Below, in pieces: positions 8,396 through 16,650 of a DNA stretch of 64,000 bases. Each line of letters opens with the position of its first letter. Position 1 is the first letter of the stretch. The stretch spans positions 1-64,000 of the forward strand of contig NZ_FNNQ01000016.1 in assembly GCF_900106775.1 (NCBI RefSeq). The letters run 5' to 3'. Source of the stretch: Marininema mesophilum. Lineage in GTDB: Bacteria > Bacillota > Bacilli > Thermoactinomycetales > DSM-45169. The notes beneath the pieces were generated by a model. That model had not been told where the DNA came from and did not search any database. It saw nothing but the letters and a program-made list of their open reading frames with translations. The position numbers and the translations under genes are program-made.

Positions 8396-8980
8396 ATGGT
8401 GGGGGTTATGAGCATTGGAGAAGATGAGGCTTCCACTTCGGAGGTGGAAGGGTTTGAGGGTATTTTTAAGCGTTACTATTCCTATGTGGTTCGGCAAGTA
8501 ATGCGCATCATTCCTGCACAGTCCGTAGCCGAAGATATTGCTCAGGAGATCTTTATTCGTCTCTATCATGTGGATCGGTCGGAAATCGAGAATATAGAAG
8601 CTTGGCTTGCTAAATCAGCTACCAATGGAGCATATAATTATATACGGTCTGAGAAACGCCATAGAGCACGAATAGAAAAAGAGCGTCAACAGGCAGAAAA
8701 AATATCACAATCAGCGGAAATCCATTGGATTAATCAAGAGGAGATTGAGTCTGTTAGAAAAGCTTTAATCCTGCTAAGTGAGAGAGATCGAAATTTGCTT
8801 CTTTTAAAGTTTGAAGGATTTAACTACGAGGAGTTGGCACAAATCATTCAGGTTAAGAAAGAGTCAGTAGGTACTCTATTGACAAGGGCAAAAGAACGCT
8901 TCCGATCCCTCTACTTCCAGCGAAAGGAGGAGGAACAAGATTGCACTGTTACGAGCAAGGAACGCTACAAGCTTACATAG
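8396..8980 (+). CDS. ECF-type RNA polymerase sigma factor
   Basis: The 194-residue protein has region 2 (FKRYYSYVVRQVMRII...AEDIAQEIFIRLY, then IENIEAWLAKSATNGAYNYIRSEKRHRA) and region 4 (ALILLSERDRNLLLLKFEGFNYEELAQIIQVKKESVGTLLTRAKERFR). It directs core polymerase to a small stress regulon. The start is chosen at ATG 8396 behind a purine-rich site (GGAGTGGGGGG); an upstream in-frame ATG at 8288 would add 36 unsupported residues. Its 3' end overlaps the anti-sigma gene by 40 bases, a typical translational coupling. Confidence 0.85.
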   Translation: MVGVMSIGEDEASTSEVEGFEGIFKRYYSYVVRQVMRIIPAQSVAEDIAQEIFIRLYHVDRSEIENIEAWLAKSATNGAYNYIRSEKRHRARIEKERQQAEKISQSAEIHWINQEEIESVRKALILLSERDRNLLLLKFEGFNYEELAQIIQVKKESVGTLLTRAKERFRSLYFQRKEEEQDCTVTSKERYKLT

Positions 8981-10104
8981 ATGGAGAACTATCTCGAGAT
9001 AAGCGAAAAGGGTTGGCTCTTCATTTAGAACAATGTAAGTCTTGTCACGATGTGCTCTCTCACCTGAAAGAGTTAAATGATTGGACGACCGTAGTGATGG
9101 CAGAAAGCTGCTCAGAGTCGGAAGCAAATCTTAGAATCGATGTAAACAAGGCTTGGAATCAATTGAATCAGCGGCTTCACAGCATCAATGAAGAAGAAGT
9201 GAAATCTATAGGCCATTTAACAAAATGGAAGAGAGGAATGAAAAGTATGGATAAAAAGAAAAAATGGTGGATGGGTGGAATTGCAGTGGTTACAGCTATG
9301 GCAGTCACTTTCAGCATCCCCCAAGCTCAAGCAGCAGCTAGTAAATTGTTATCTGTTTTTCGGGTAGATAAGGTAGAGTATATAAAAGTTAACCAAGAAG
9401 ATATAGAAGAGATGAAGGACTTTCTTTCTTCTAGAAAAGTAGGTAACTATGAACTTCAAGGACTTGCAAAAGTGAACGCGAAACGACAAGGGAAGGATCA
9501 GACGTATAAAAGTGTGGAGGAGGCGAAAAAGGCTGGATATGATCTCCCATCCTTCCCAAAAAGATATCGTTTATCAAAAATGACAGTGTATGCTCCTGTA
9601 ACAATGCACGTAGAACTAAATGCTGAGAAGATTAACAGACTATTAAACCAACTGCAAGTGGGTGAAAAATTAGATCAAGGGATGGATGGAAAACGATTTA
9701 CCTTACGAAGTTACCCCGAAGTAAATATGGAATTAGCTACAAACTCTTTTGACGGTCAAATTTACTACACAGCTCAAAAAATAACACAAATTAAGACAGA
9801 CAATGTAAAGCAAGTAGAGAAGTTACAAAAGACCCTTCTTTCACTACCTTTTATCCCGGAAAATATTCGTGGGCAATTAAGAGAGTTAAAGGACTGGCGT
9901 CGCACCCTTCCTATTCCAGTAATGGAAGAAAAGAATGCTAAAGAAATATCGGTTAATGGAGGAAAAGGAATCTTGTGGGGAGGAGAAAATAAAGACCAAA
10001 TAACATTGATGTGGCAAAAAGGAGATATCATCCATCGTTTAAATGGTATTGGTGGAAAGATTTCAGAAAAAGAACTGATCACCATAGCTGAATCTATCGA
10101 ATAG
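8941..10104 (+). CDS. Membrane anti-sigma factor with zinc-finger (ZAS-type) domain
   Basis: Residues 1-45 form an anti-sigma zinc domain with the HxxxCxxC motif in LHLEQCKSCHD. A single membrane helix follows at about residues 108-128 (MGGIAVVTAMAVTFSIP), leaving a C-terminal extracellular domain of about 260 residues. The protein should hold the upstream ECF factor inactive until an envelope signal releases it. TTG 8941 follows AAAGGAGGAGG. The extracellular part is lysine-rich and resembles DUF4367-type sensor domains, which is a weak match by eye. Confidence 0.82.
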   Translation: MHCYEQGTLQAYIDGELSRDKRKGLALHLEQCKSCHDVLSHLKELNDWTTVVMAESCSESEANLRIDVNKAWNQLNQRLHSINEEEVKSIGHLTKWKRGMKSMDKKKKWWMGGIAVVTAMAVTFSIPQAQAAASKLLSVFRVDKVEYIKVNQEDIEEMKDFLSSRKVGNYELQGLAKVNAKRQGKDQTYKSVEEAKKAGYDLPSFPKRYRLSKMTVYAPVTMHVELNAEKINRLLNQLQVGEKLDQGMDGKRFTLRSYPEVNMELATNSFDGQIYYTAQKITQIKTDNVKQVEKLQKTLLSLPFIPENIRGQLRELKDWRRTLPIPVMEEKNAKEISVNGGKGILWGGENKDQITLMWQKGDIIHRLNGIGGKISEKELITIAESIE

Positions 10105-10118
10105 TGGTATATATAAAA

Positions 10119-10146
10119 AGGTGGCTTCCGATGGAGGCCACTTTCC
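10119..10146 (+). terminator. Hairpin between anti-sigma and ABC genes
   Basis: GTGGCTTCC and GGAGGCCAC pair (one G-T pair) around a GAT loop, followed by TTTCC. With only three T it may be an attenuator that partly separates the sigma unit from the exporter. Confidence 0.5.
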
Positions 10147-10165
10147 TACATGGAGGAGTGATAAG

Positions 10166-11104
10166 ATGAGTGTGTTTGCAATAGAAACAAAGGGGTTAAC
10201 AAAACTACACTCGAAAAACCGGGGGTGTCGCAACATCACCCTTCAAGTACAGAAGGGAAGTGTATTTGGCTTTTTAGGACCTAATGGGGCTGGGAAGAGT
10301 ACCTTTGTCCGTACGCTGCTGAGTTTAATCCACCCTACGGAGGGAGAAGGGTACATCTTGGGTCATTCTATTCGAGAGATTGCTGCTCGTAATCGTGTGG
10401 GCTATCTTCCGGAGCTATTTCGTTACCCAGACTGGCTTACAGGAAGGCAACTGTTAGATCTTCATGGAGATTTATGTAACCTCTCCCACAGAGTAAAGAA
10501 AAAACGAATCGATAAACTAATCGATCGTGTCGGTCTAGCAGGACGAGGGGATGAAAAGATTAAAGGATATTCCAAGGGAATGCAACAACGTATTGGACTG
10601 GCTAGTGCCCTTCTTTCTGACCCAGAAGTTATTTTTTTGGATGAGCCAACCTCCGCTCTGGACCCAATTGGCAGAAAAGAAGTGCGGGACTTGATTTGCG
10701 AACTTCGTGATGCGGGAAAGACCGTTTTCTTAAATAGCCATTTGCTCAGTGAGGCAGAAACTATCTGTAGCCATATAGGGATTATTAATCATGGAAAGCT
10801 GATTGTCCAAGGAAAAAAACAGGATTTATCATCGATTCATTCACAAGTGCTGATTACGTTGGTAGGTAAAGAGGAAGCCTGGTGGAAATCTGCTCCTTCT
10901 TGGCTGACTCATTGTGAAAAAAGACAGAGGGAAGGGGGGCGAACCACGTGGGTCGTCACTCTCAATCATCTGGATAACGTGCCTGACCTGGTCTCCTACT
11001 TGGCAGAGAAGGGGTTAGCAGTTTATCAAGTTACCCCTCAAGCACCCATGCTAGAAGATATCTTTATGTACTGGGTGAATCGGAAAGGAGATGAAAAGGT
11101 ATGA
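10166..11104 (+). CDS. ABC-2 exporter ATP-binding protein
   Basis: This 312-residue ATPase has Walker A (GPNGAGKSTFVRTLL), signature YSKGMQQRIGLASAL, Walker B (VIFLDEPTSALDP) and the H-loop (LNSHLLSEAE). The C-terminal 90 residues are the accessory domain typical of drug or lipid exporters of the CcmA/NatA type. GGAGGAG (10151-10157) sets the start at ATG 10166. It overlaps the permease gene by four bases (ATGA) and is probably under control of the preceding ECF sigma factor. Confidence 0.86.
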   Translation: MSVFAIETKGLTKLHSKNRGCRNITLQVQKGSVFGFLGPNGAGKSTFVRTLLSLIHPTEGEGYILGHSIREIAARNRVGYLPELFRYPDWLTGRQLLDLHGDLCNLSHRVKKKRIDKLIDRVGLAGRGDEKIKGYSKGMQQRIGLASALLSDPEVIFLDEPTSALDPIGRKEVRDLICELRDAGKTVFLNSHLLSEAETICSHIGIINHGKLIVQGKKQDLSSIHSQVLITLVGKEEAWWKSAPSWLTHCEKRQREGGRTTWVVTLNHLDNVPDLVSYLAEKGLAVYQVTPQAPMLEDIFMYWVNRKGDEKV

Positions 11105-11952
11105 TAGCTATCATGAAACTAACCATGAGAGAAATTTTATATAAACGCATCTTTCATGTCATACTTATCCTTACATCAATTTTCCTCATCACCTATGCTA
11201 TAGGTACCTATTATGTAGATCATGATCTAGATGTTAGTAATGGGATGGATCCTTTAACCAAGCCCTTTTTGTCGACTCAGTTATTGGGCATGGGGCTGTA
11301 CTTCGCTGCTTTCATTGTGTCTCTCCTCGCTATTTTTAGTAGTGTAGGTAGTATCTCAAAAGAGATTGAGAGCAAGCAGATTGATCCCATTCTCTCTCGT
11401 CCCCTTTCGCGTAGCTCTTTTATATGGGGGCGCTTTATCGGGATGAGTATCTTACTTGCTGTCTATGCTTTCTTTCTCTTTTTGTGTATTACCATGATTA
11501 ATCAATGGCTGGGTGGGGGCTTAAAAGTTGTTGTTTCAGGGATGCAACTACTTTCTGCCTTAGCGTTATTTGTTTTTCAACCTATTCTTCTAGTAGCCAT
11601 TTCCCTTGCGCTTAGTGCACGATTTTCGAGCCTCAATTGTGGTATAACCATGGTAATGCTCTATGTATTAGGCATGATCAGTGGCTTTATTGAACAGATT
11701 GGGGCAATGGCAAAGTCGACAACGATGATTAACATTGGAATAATATCTAGTTTAATATTTCCGCTAGATTCCCTGTTCCGGAAAATGACCATCTTTCTTT
11801 TTGATTCAGCTGATGATCCACTTTCCTTCGCCACGCAAGGCATTTTTGGGAGCATGTCAGTGCCTAGCAATGCGATGCTCATCTATGCAGTAATCTATGG
11901 TTTGGTCGCTCTAGCAATAGCGATGCAAATCTTTGCCAAGCGTGATGTGTAG
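11101..11952 (+). CDS. ABC-2 type permease
   Basis: The 283-residue membrane protein has about six helices, including IFHVILILTSIFLITYAIGTYYV near the start and AVIYGLVALAIAMQIF at the end. The segment ISKEIESKQIDPILSRPLSRSSFIWGR after helix 2 is the conserved cytosolic coupling region of ABC-2 (NosY/YhaP-like) permeases. It pairs with the ATPase encoded just upstream. The substrate is unknown. Confidence 0.85.
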   Translation: MIAIMKLTMREILYKRIFHVILILTSIFLITYAIGTYYVDHDLDVSNGMDPLTKPFLSTQLLGMGLYFAAFIVSLLAIFSSVGSISKEIESKQIDPILSRPLSRSSFIWGRFIGMSILLAVYAFFLFLCITMINQWLGGGLKVVVSGMQLLSALALFVFQPILLVAISLALSARFSSLNCGITMVMLYVLGMISGFIEQIGAMAKSTTMINIGIISSLIFPLDSLFRKMTIFLFDSADDPLSFATQGIFGSMSVPSNAMLIYAVIYGLVALAIAMQIFAKRDV

Positions 11953-12304
11953 AGAATTGCTGAAAAAAGGGCCCCATCAAGGTAAGTTGTGATGGTTAAA
12001 CTGCAAACTATTATTTATTTAATTATAGAGCGGATCGGTTATATAAACCTCTAACTAGGAGAACGAGCTATGGTGTATCTAAAAAGCGTAGAAGTAATAA
12101 GGAAAGATCACTCTTCTTCCGTCTCGTGAATATTTTTTTACGATACCTTCTATTCAGTCCCTAAGCCGCTTAGAATTTGTATCGCCTGTTACGGGCAGAG
12201 TCCTTTTATCATTTTGCTAATAACATTGCTAGATGAGTAGATATGCTCTTTTGATTCTCTTAATTAAGGGGTACGAAGGGGTTCTGTATTTTTAATTAGA
12301 ACCC
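11953..12304. other. 352-base gap without a supported gene
   Basis: A 19-codon frame at 12070-12129 has a well-spaced AGGAGA site but no recognisable product. An imperfect hairpin around 12275-12310 (GGGTTCT...AGAACCC) may end the convergent methyltransferase transcript. Nothing else stands out. Confidence 0.45.
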
Positions 12305-13054
12305 TTAAATTCTCTTCGTTTCCTTGGATTTTTTCCAATAGACTCCTGTCCAGTCAATTTTAACGATCGGTTCTTTGATACCATGTTCCTTTCTAAAATC
12401 GTGAACGGCCGTAGAGCAATTTGGGATGGAGAAATCATCGATAATGACATAGCCGCCGGGAGACACCTTGGCGTATAAGCTGTTCAGTGCGTCTATCGTA
12501 GAGGAATACATATCTCCATCTAGTCTTGCAATCGCTATTTTTTCAATCGGTGCGGTTGGTAAGGTATCCTTAAACCAGCCCTTTAAAAACTTCACCTGAT
12601 CATCTAATAGATCATATTTTTCGAAGTTTTTCTTTACTTCCTCCAGTGATATTTTCAACCGTTCAAGCGTATGACAAAGGCTACTTGCGTCCATTGGATA
12701 CTTACTATCTGGTTTTGGTAGTCCCTCAAAGGAATCGGCAACCCAAACCAGCCGATCGGTTACTTCACAAGCCTTAAAAAAACCCCTCATGAATATGCAA
12801 GCTCCTCCTCGCCACACCCCAGTTTCGATCACATCTCCCTCGATGTTCTCTTCAATAATGTTTGTCAAACACGTCTGCAAATGATTCATTCGCTCTCGGC
12901 CGATCATGCTATGCGCTGCAGCCGGCCAGTCTCTCCCTTGATGGCGGGAAATTATATTGGCATCGGGTTCATATTCAAGGTAAATCTCATTTAAAATAGA
13001 CTTCTTCAACAATTCCAAATATAATTCCCTAGATACATTGACGCTATTATTCAT
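12305..13054 (-). CDS. TylF/MycF-type O-methyltransferase
   Basis: This 249-residue protein matches macrocin-type SAM-dependent methyltransferases. It has IEGDVIETGVWRGGACIFMRG (SAM-binding loop), VWVADSFEGLP, IARLDGDMYSSTIDALNSLY and GGYVIIDDFSIPNC; the acidic residues in the last two blocks bind the catalytic magnesium. The family methylates sugar hydroxyls of macrolides and other glycans. ATG 13054 follows AAGGGG; the open frame upstream to 13144 has no ribosome binding site. The gene stands alone with no biosynthetic cluster around it. Confidence 0.85.
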   Translation of the reverse strand: MNNSVNVSRELYLELLKKSILNEIYLEYEPDANIISRHQGRDWPAAAHSMIGRERMNHLQTCLTNIIEENIEGDVIETGVWRGGACIFMRGFFKACEVTDRLVWVADSFEGLPKPDSKYPMDASSLCHTLERLKISLEEVKKNFEKYDLLDDQVKFLKGWFKDTLPTAPIEKIAIARLDGDMYSSTIDALNSLYAKVSPGGYVIIDDFSIPNCSTAVHDFRKEHGIKEPIVKIDWTGVYWKKSKETKRI

Positions 13055-13453
13055 TTCTCTACCCCTTTTAAAATAAATATTATCCTGAACCGCATTGATG
13101 AAGGTTATCCATATATCCTTTAAATGAGCAGGGATTCCATCCATTGTAAAAATTGTTTACCCTTCTTCTTAAGGGTTGCGGCAACGATTTACAAAGTAAG
13201 CTATTGGGCGTTTTCCGCGATACTTTATATTTAGGGTGGGGTTTTATTATTATGCAGGTCCTTTATCACAAAACTTCAGGGATCGCTTGAATCCTCTTAC
13301 GGAGTTTCGTGTTGCTGAAGCAACGGTTAGGATATAAAGGGACATCCCCCAACAGACCTTTGGCTGGGGGATGTCCCTTTATATCCTATCAAATTACCAA
13401 ATGGAAATCGGCTAAGATAGATGTATACGGTAAGGCTTTCGTTAATCTCCAAC
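13055..13453. other. Gap of about 400 bases containing a perfect inverted repeat
   Basis: No gene was found between the methyltransferase start and the RraA-like gene end. The only structure is the 24-bp inverted repeat listed separately. Confidence 0.6.
13328..13388. repeat. Perfect 24-bp inverted repeat (long hairpin)
   Basis: TAGGATATAAAGGGACATCC (and four more bases, 13328-13351) is exactly complementary to 13365-13388 around a 13-base loop. Neither strand has a T-run after it, so it is not a standard terminator. It could be a small palindromic mobile unit or an RNA-processing site. Confidence 0.85.
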
Positions 13454-13933
13454 TCACAGTTGTAATGGTCTCTCTGATACTACGATGCCATCTTCATCTA
13501 TATAGGCCCAGTGACCAGGAGTCCAAGTAACACCTGCGAAGGTAACTGGGACATCCCGTTCTCCTTTTCCTTCTTTGCGACTTTTTTTGGGCATGGGTGC
13601 TAGAGCGAGTATACCTACATTCATCGTAGCTAGATCCGCTGTATCCCGTACACAACCGTGAACGATGATGCCGGAGAGACCTCTTGTGACAGCGATTCCT
13701 GCTAAGCGATCACCTAGTAAGGCACAGGCCATCGAGCCTTCTCCATCCACGACGAGGATGCTCCCTTCGGGTACTGTTTCAAGGGCCTCAACCACCAATA
13801 CGTTATCTTCTTTCACCTTGACGGTAGCGATAGGGCCAGAGAAGAGGGATTTACCGCCAAAATAAGTAAAAAGGGGCTCGGCAATTTGCAATTCTTCTGA
13901 ATACTGATCACACAAGTCAGTAGTTCTTAGCAC
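13454..13933 (-). CDS. RraA-family protein (HMG/oxaloacetate aldolase fold)
   Basis: The 159-residue length is standard for RraA. It has GPIATVKVKEDN, EGSILVVDGEGSMACALLGDRLAG and GLSGIIVHGCVRDTADL; the R-D pair in CVRD is the substrate and metal site of 4-hydroxy-4-methyl-2-oxoglutarate aldolase and oxaloacetate decarboxylase relatives. In some bacteria RraA inhibits RNase E, but Bacillota relatives are more likely metabolic. GTG 13933 follows AAAGGAGAGG, which rules out the long upstream extension that would cross the IS605-like end. Confidence 0.85.
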   Translation of the reverse strand: MLRTTDLCDQYSEELQIAEPLFTYFGGKSLFSGPIATVKVKEDNVLVVEALETVPEGSILVVDGEGSMACALLGDRLAGIAVTRGLSGIIVHGCVRDTADLATMNVGILALAPMPKKSRKEGKGERDVPVTFAGVTWTPGHWAYIDEDGIVVSERPLQL

Positions 13934-14004
13934 TTTAACCTCTCCTTTACAGTATCTATACTCATGATACGGAAAAGAGGGAGATTGGACAAGGTGAAGT
14001 AGAT

Positions 14005-14050
14005 GGGAGTTCCCAAAGAATCCCCTGCCTTCAGGCATGGGGAGTGTCAA
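14005..14050. mobile_element. Solo IS200/IS605-type right end
   Basis: GGGAGTTCCCAAAGAATCCC followed by the hairpin CCCCTGCCT/AGGCATGGGG and GAGTGTCAA matches the right end behind tnpB at the start of the window almost base for base, with compensatory changes in the stem. No transposase frame is attached. It is a remnant or a short non-autonomous copy lying between the RraA-like gene and ung, which point away from each other. Confidence 0.7.
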
Positions 14051-14108
14051 TAGTGGATTCTTTTTTGGTAAACTAAGAAGAATACTATGGTTCCTTTGGA
14101 GGTAACAC

Positions 14109-14801
14109 ATGACATTTTCCCTACCCAATGACTGGAATGATACTCTTTCTCCTGAATTGTACCAGCCGTATATGCAGAAGCTACGACAATTTTTAGAAGA
14201 GGAACGACAGGAATATACGATATATCCCCCAGAGGAGGATCTGTTTTCTGCGTTTAAGTTTACCTCCTATCAAAATGTGAAAGTCTTGATTCTTGGCCAG
14301 GATCCGTATCATGGGGAAGGCCAAGCCCATGGACTTTCTTTTTCTGTACGTCCAGGTGTACGCCTACCCCCTTCCTTGCGCAATATGATGAAAGAATTAG
14401 AGCATGATCTTGGCTATCCTCCAATAACAAATGGGAACTTGGAAGCCTGGGCTCATCAGGGTGTTCTTTTGTTAAATGCTGTAATGACAGTGAGAGCAGG
14501 TAAAGCCAATTCTCATAAAAATAAAGGTTGGGAGAAGTTTACCGATGCGATTATTCGTACGGTGAACGAAAAGAAAGAACGAGTTGTTTTCGTTCTCTGG
14601 GGCAATTATGCACAAAAGAAGAAGCAGTGGATTGATACCTCGCGTCATACCGTCATACAATCCGTTCACCCGTCGCCATTGTCCGCTCGGGGTGGTTTTT
14701 TCAATAGCCGTCCCTACTCAGCGATCAATCGGGCTCTTTTAGAAGGAGGACGTGAGGAGATCGATTGGCGCTTGGATGAGAAACATGTATGGTTCCATTG
14801 A
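14109..14801 (+). CDS. ung: Uracil-DNA glycosylase, family 1
   Basis: The 230-residue enzyme removes uracil from DNA in base-excision repair. It has the water-activating motif GQDPYHGEGQAHGLSFSV (catalytic Asp), the uracil-binding LLLNAVMTVRAGKANSH and the DNA-intercalating loop HPSPLSARGGFF. ATG 14109 is preceded by TTTGGAGGTAAC. It is transcribed alone. Confidence 0.97.
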   Translation: MTFSLPNDWNDTLSPELYQPYMQKLRQFLEEERQEYTIYPPEEDLFSAFKFTSYQNVKVLILGQDPYHGEGQAHGLSFSVRPGVRLPPSLRNMMKELEHDLGYPPITNGNLEAWAHQGVLLLNAVMTVRAGKANSHKNKGWEKFTDAIIRTVNEKKERVVFVLWGNYAQKKKQWIDTSRHTVIQSVHPSPLSARGGFFNSRPYSAINRALLEGGREEIDWRLDEKHVWFH

Positions 14802-14917
14802 AAACTTCTATTTGTAAGAGATTATTGCCACGGAATCGTGATACTCCTTTGTTTGATAGGGTGAGATGGGTGCTATACTGGGGAGGAAGAATCATTCCCT
14901 AGGTAGGTGAATTAAAG

Positions 14918-15487
14918 ATGGCAGATCAATCAAATGAGAATCCGTATGAAAAATATGGACCATCCAAAAATGGAAACTATACTCCGTGGGTCGTCATACT
15001 TTCAATCGCGATCAATTTGATCGTGACGATTCTCTTCTTTATGCCAGAGTTAGGCGGGTTTGACCATGTTGACCTGACGATTTTACCCATGCTAAATGCT
15101 ATTTTTAACAGTTTTACTACGGTGTTCTTGTTGGCAGCTCTCATCTTTATCCTGAAAAAAAATGTGACGATGCATAAGCGATTTATCTATGCTGCATTTA
15201 CAACGACCACGTTATTTCTTGTTACTTACCTTACCTATCACGCAATGGCACCCAGTACTCCTTATGGTGGCGAAGGTCCACTAAAGTATATCTATTACTT
15301 TTTTCTCTTGACCCATATTGTACTCGCTGTCGTGATTGTACCCTTAGCACTGATTACTTTTTTCCGTGGGATTAACTTTAAAGTAGAGAAGCATCGGAGG
15401 ATTGCACGGTGGACGATGCCTCTTTGGTTATATGTCAGCATTACTGGCGTCATTGTTTATCTCATGATTTCTCCCTATTACAATTAA
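14918..15487 (+). CDS. ctaM: DUF420 membrane protein, CtaM (YozB) type
   Basis: The 189-residue protein has five membrane helices and conserved histidines in VTMHKRFIYAA, TYLTYHAM and LLTHIVLAVV, the DUF420 pattern. CtaM is required for assembly of haem-A cytochrome oxidases in Bacillota. Its oxidase operon is not in the window, although a subunit IV-like gene lies at 49.1-49.4 kb and a Sco gene at 30.3 kb. The start follows CCTAGGTAGGTG. The symbol is by family resemblance. Confidence 0.8.
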   Translation: MADQSNENPYEKYGPSKNGNYTPWVVILSIAINLIVTILFFMPELGGFDHVDLTILPMLNAIFNSFTTVFLLAALIFILKKNVTMHKRFIYAAFTTTTLFLVTYLTYHAMAPSTPYGGEGPLKYIYYFFLLTHIVLAVVIVPLALITFFRGINFKVEKHRRIARWTMPLWLYVSITGVIVYLMISPYYN

Positions 15488-15577
15488 TTGAGAGGATCAA
15501 AATAAATCGGCAGGTATGGATGATCATTCTGGAAAATAAATAGAAAGGAGGTTGAATAATAAAGGGAGGCTGAACCG

Positions 15578-16183
15578 ATGCAAGAACAATTTGAAGCGAT
15601 GTACACCAGTGGTGAATTTCGTGAGAAGTGGGACTATGTCCATCCATCCGCAGAATTAATCTCATTTATCGCTACAGCAAAGATTCCTGAGGGAGCACAG
15701 GTGTTGGATGTAGGGTGTGGCGCTGGACGAGAAGCGGTCTTCTTGGCTTCCCAGAATTATAAAGCGATAGGCGTTGATTTTAGTAAAGAAGCGTTAAAGA
15801 TTGCTGAGACCCGTGCGCGAGAAGCCGAAGTGACAGTCGATTGGCGTCAGGGGGATGTGTTGGATCTACCAGTGGAGACGGGTAGTATCGACTTTGTGAA
15901 TGACCGTGGTTGTTTTCATGTGATATCGGAGGATCAGCGAGGACAGTACGCAAGTGAACTCAGCCGGGTATTGCGACCTGGAGGAAGAATTCTGTTACGT
16001 GGATGTCGAGAACATCAATCAGGGTTGGATTGGTTTACGTTGGTTACACCGGAAGCGATTGACCGTCACTTTAGTGAAGATTTTACTTACGGTCCAGTTC
16101 TGGCTCTCTCCATCATCTCAGATGCGAGTAGAGAAGAAGGACAAGGACTGAAGTCCAATTTAGTGGTGTTGGAAAAAAAGTGA
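15578..16183 (+). CDS. Class I SAM-dependent methyltransferase
   Basis: The 201-residue protein has motif I VLDVGCGAGREAVFL, motif II IGVDFSKEALKIA, RQGDVLDLP and ELSRVLRPGGRILLRG, the Rossmann methyltransferase set. It resembles the small TehB/thiopurine-type group. The substrate cannot be told. Two ribosome-binding-like blocks precede ATG 15578 (GAAAGGAGG and AAAGGGAGG), the second correctly spaced. A double terminator follows. Confidence 0.82.
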   Translation: MQEQFEAMYTSGEFREKWDYVHPSAELISFIATAKIPEGAQVLDVGCGAGREAVFLASQNYKAIGVDFSKEALKIAETRAREAEVTVDWRQGDVLDLPVETGSIDFVNDRGCFHVISEDQRGQYASELSRVLRPGGRILLRGCREHQSGLDWFTLVTPEAIDRHFSEDFTYGPVLALSIISDASREEGQGLKSNLVVLEKK

Positions 16184-16193
16184 ACATAAAATA

Positions 16194-16240
16194 GCCGCCG
16201 GATATATCCGGCGGCATTGAAGCCCTATTGGGGCTTTTTG
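16194..16240. terminator. Two consecutive hairpins, the second with a T-run
   Basis: A perfect 22-base palindrome (16194-16215, GCCGCCGGATA and its complement) is followed by AAGCCC/GGGGCTT (16220-16235) and TTTTTG. It ends the methyltransferase transcript and may also end the convergent small gene. Confidence 0.85.
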
Positions 16241-16417
16241 TTAGTTAACCCTTTTGATCATGTCCTCTTCCTCACTGGGAGTTCTTGATGAGAAGGTTTG
16301 TAGTCGGTGACGGATTCGGTCAATGATTTTTTCAATCATAATGGCGCCAAAGTAAGACAAGAGAGCACCGACGACAAAAAACGAAACGATGATTATCTGT
16401 GGCTGCCATTCCTCCAT
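16241..16417 (-). CDS. Small single-pass membrane protein, 58 aa
   Basis: This short frame starts with MEEWQPQ, has one membrane helix (IIIVSFFVVGALLSYFGAIMI) and ends in a basic, then acidic cytosolic tail (DRIRHRLQTF...EEEDMIKRVN). AAGAGGG lies 10 bases before the ATG and a terminator begins exactly at the stop. Coding capacity, site and terminator make it credible. The function is unknown; small membrane proteins of this kind often modulate larger complexes. Confidence 0.6.
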   Translation of the reverse strand: MEEWQPQIIIVSFFVVGALLSYFGAIMIEKIIDRIRHRLQTFSSRTPSEEEDMIKRVN

Positions 16418-16650
16418 ATGATATGGACCCTCTTTCTTTGCAATCTCTCTGTTCCATATATATACGACAGTGAAATTCCCAACCCTCTTTCTTTATGAAG
16501 AAAAGGAAAAAATGAGATGAGGATAGTGTCGTTATCCAATTTGGGTAGGTCAACAATGTTGATGAATGGGGAAATGAGGGTAAATAACAGGCACAGATGT
16601 AGGATCTTAGTTCCAATGAATCTGCAAAAAATATAAGGAGGAGGAGAGGA

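Noticed and set aside
12070..12129. 19-codon frame with a good AGGAGA site
   Set aside because: Too short to judge, with no recognisable product, signal or terminator.
13934..14128. Long N-terminal extension of the RraA-like gene
   Set aside because: It crosses the IS605-type right end, and a well-placed ribosome site supports GTG 13933.
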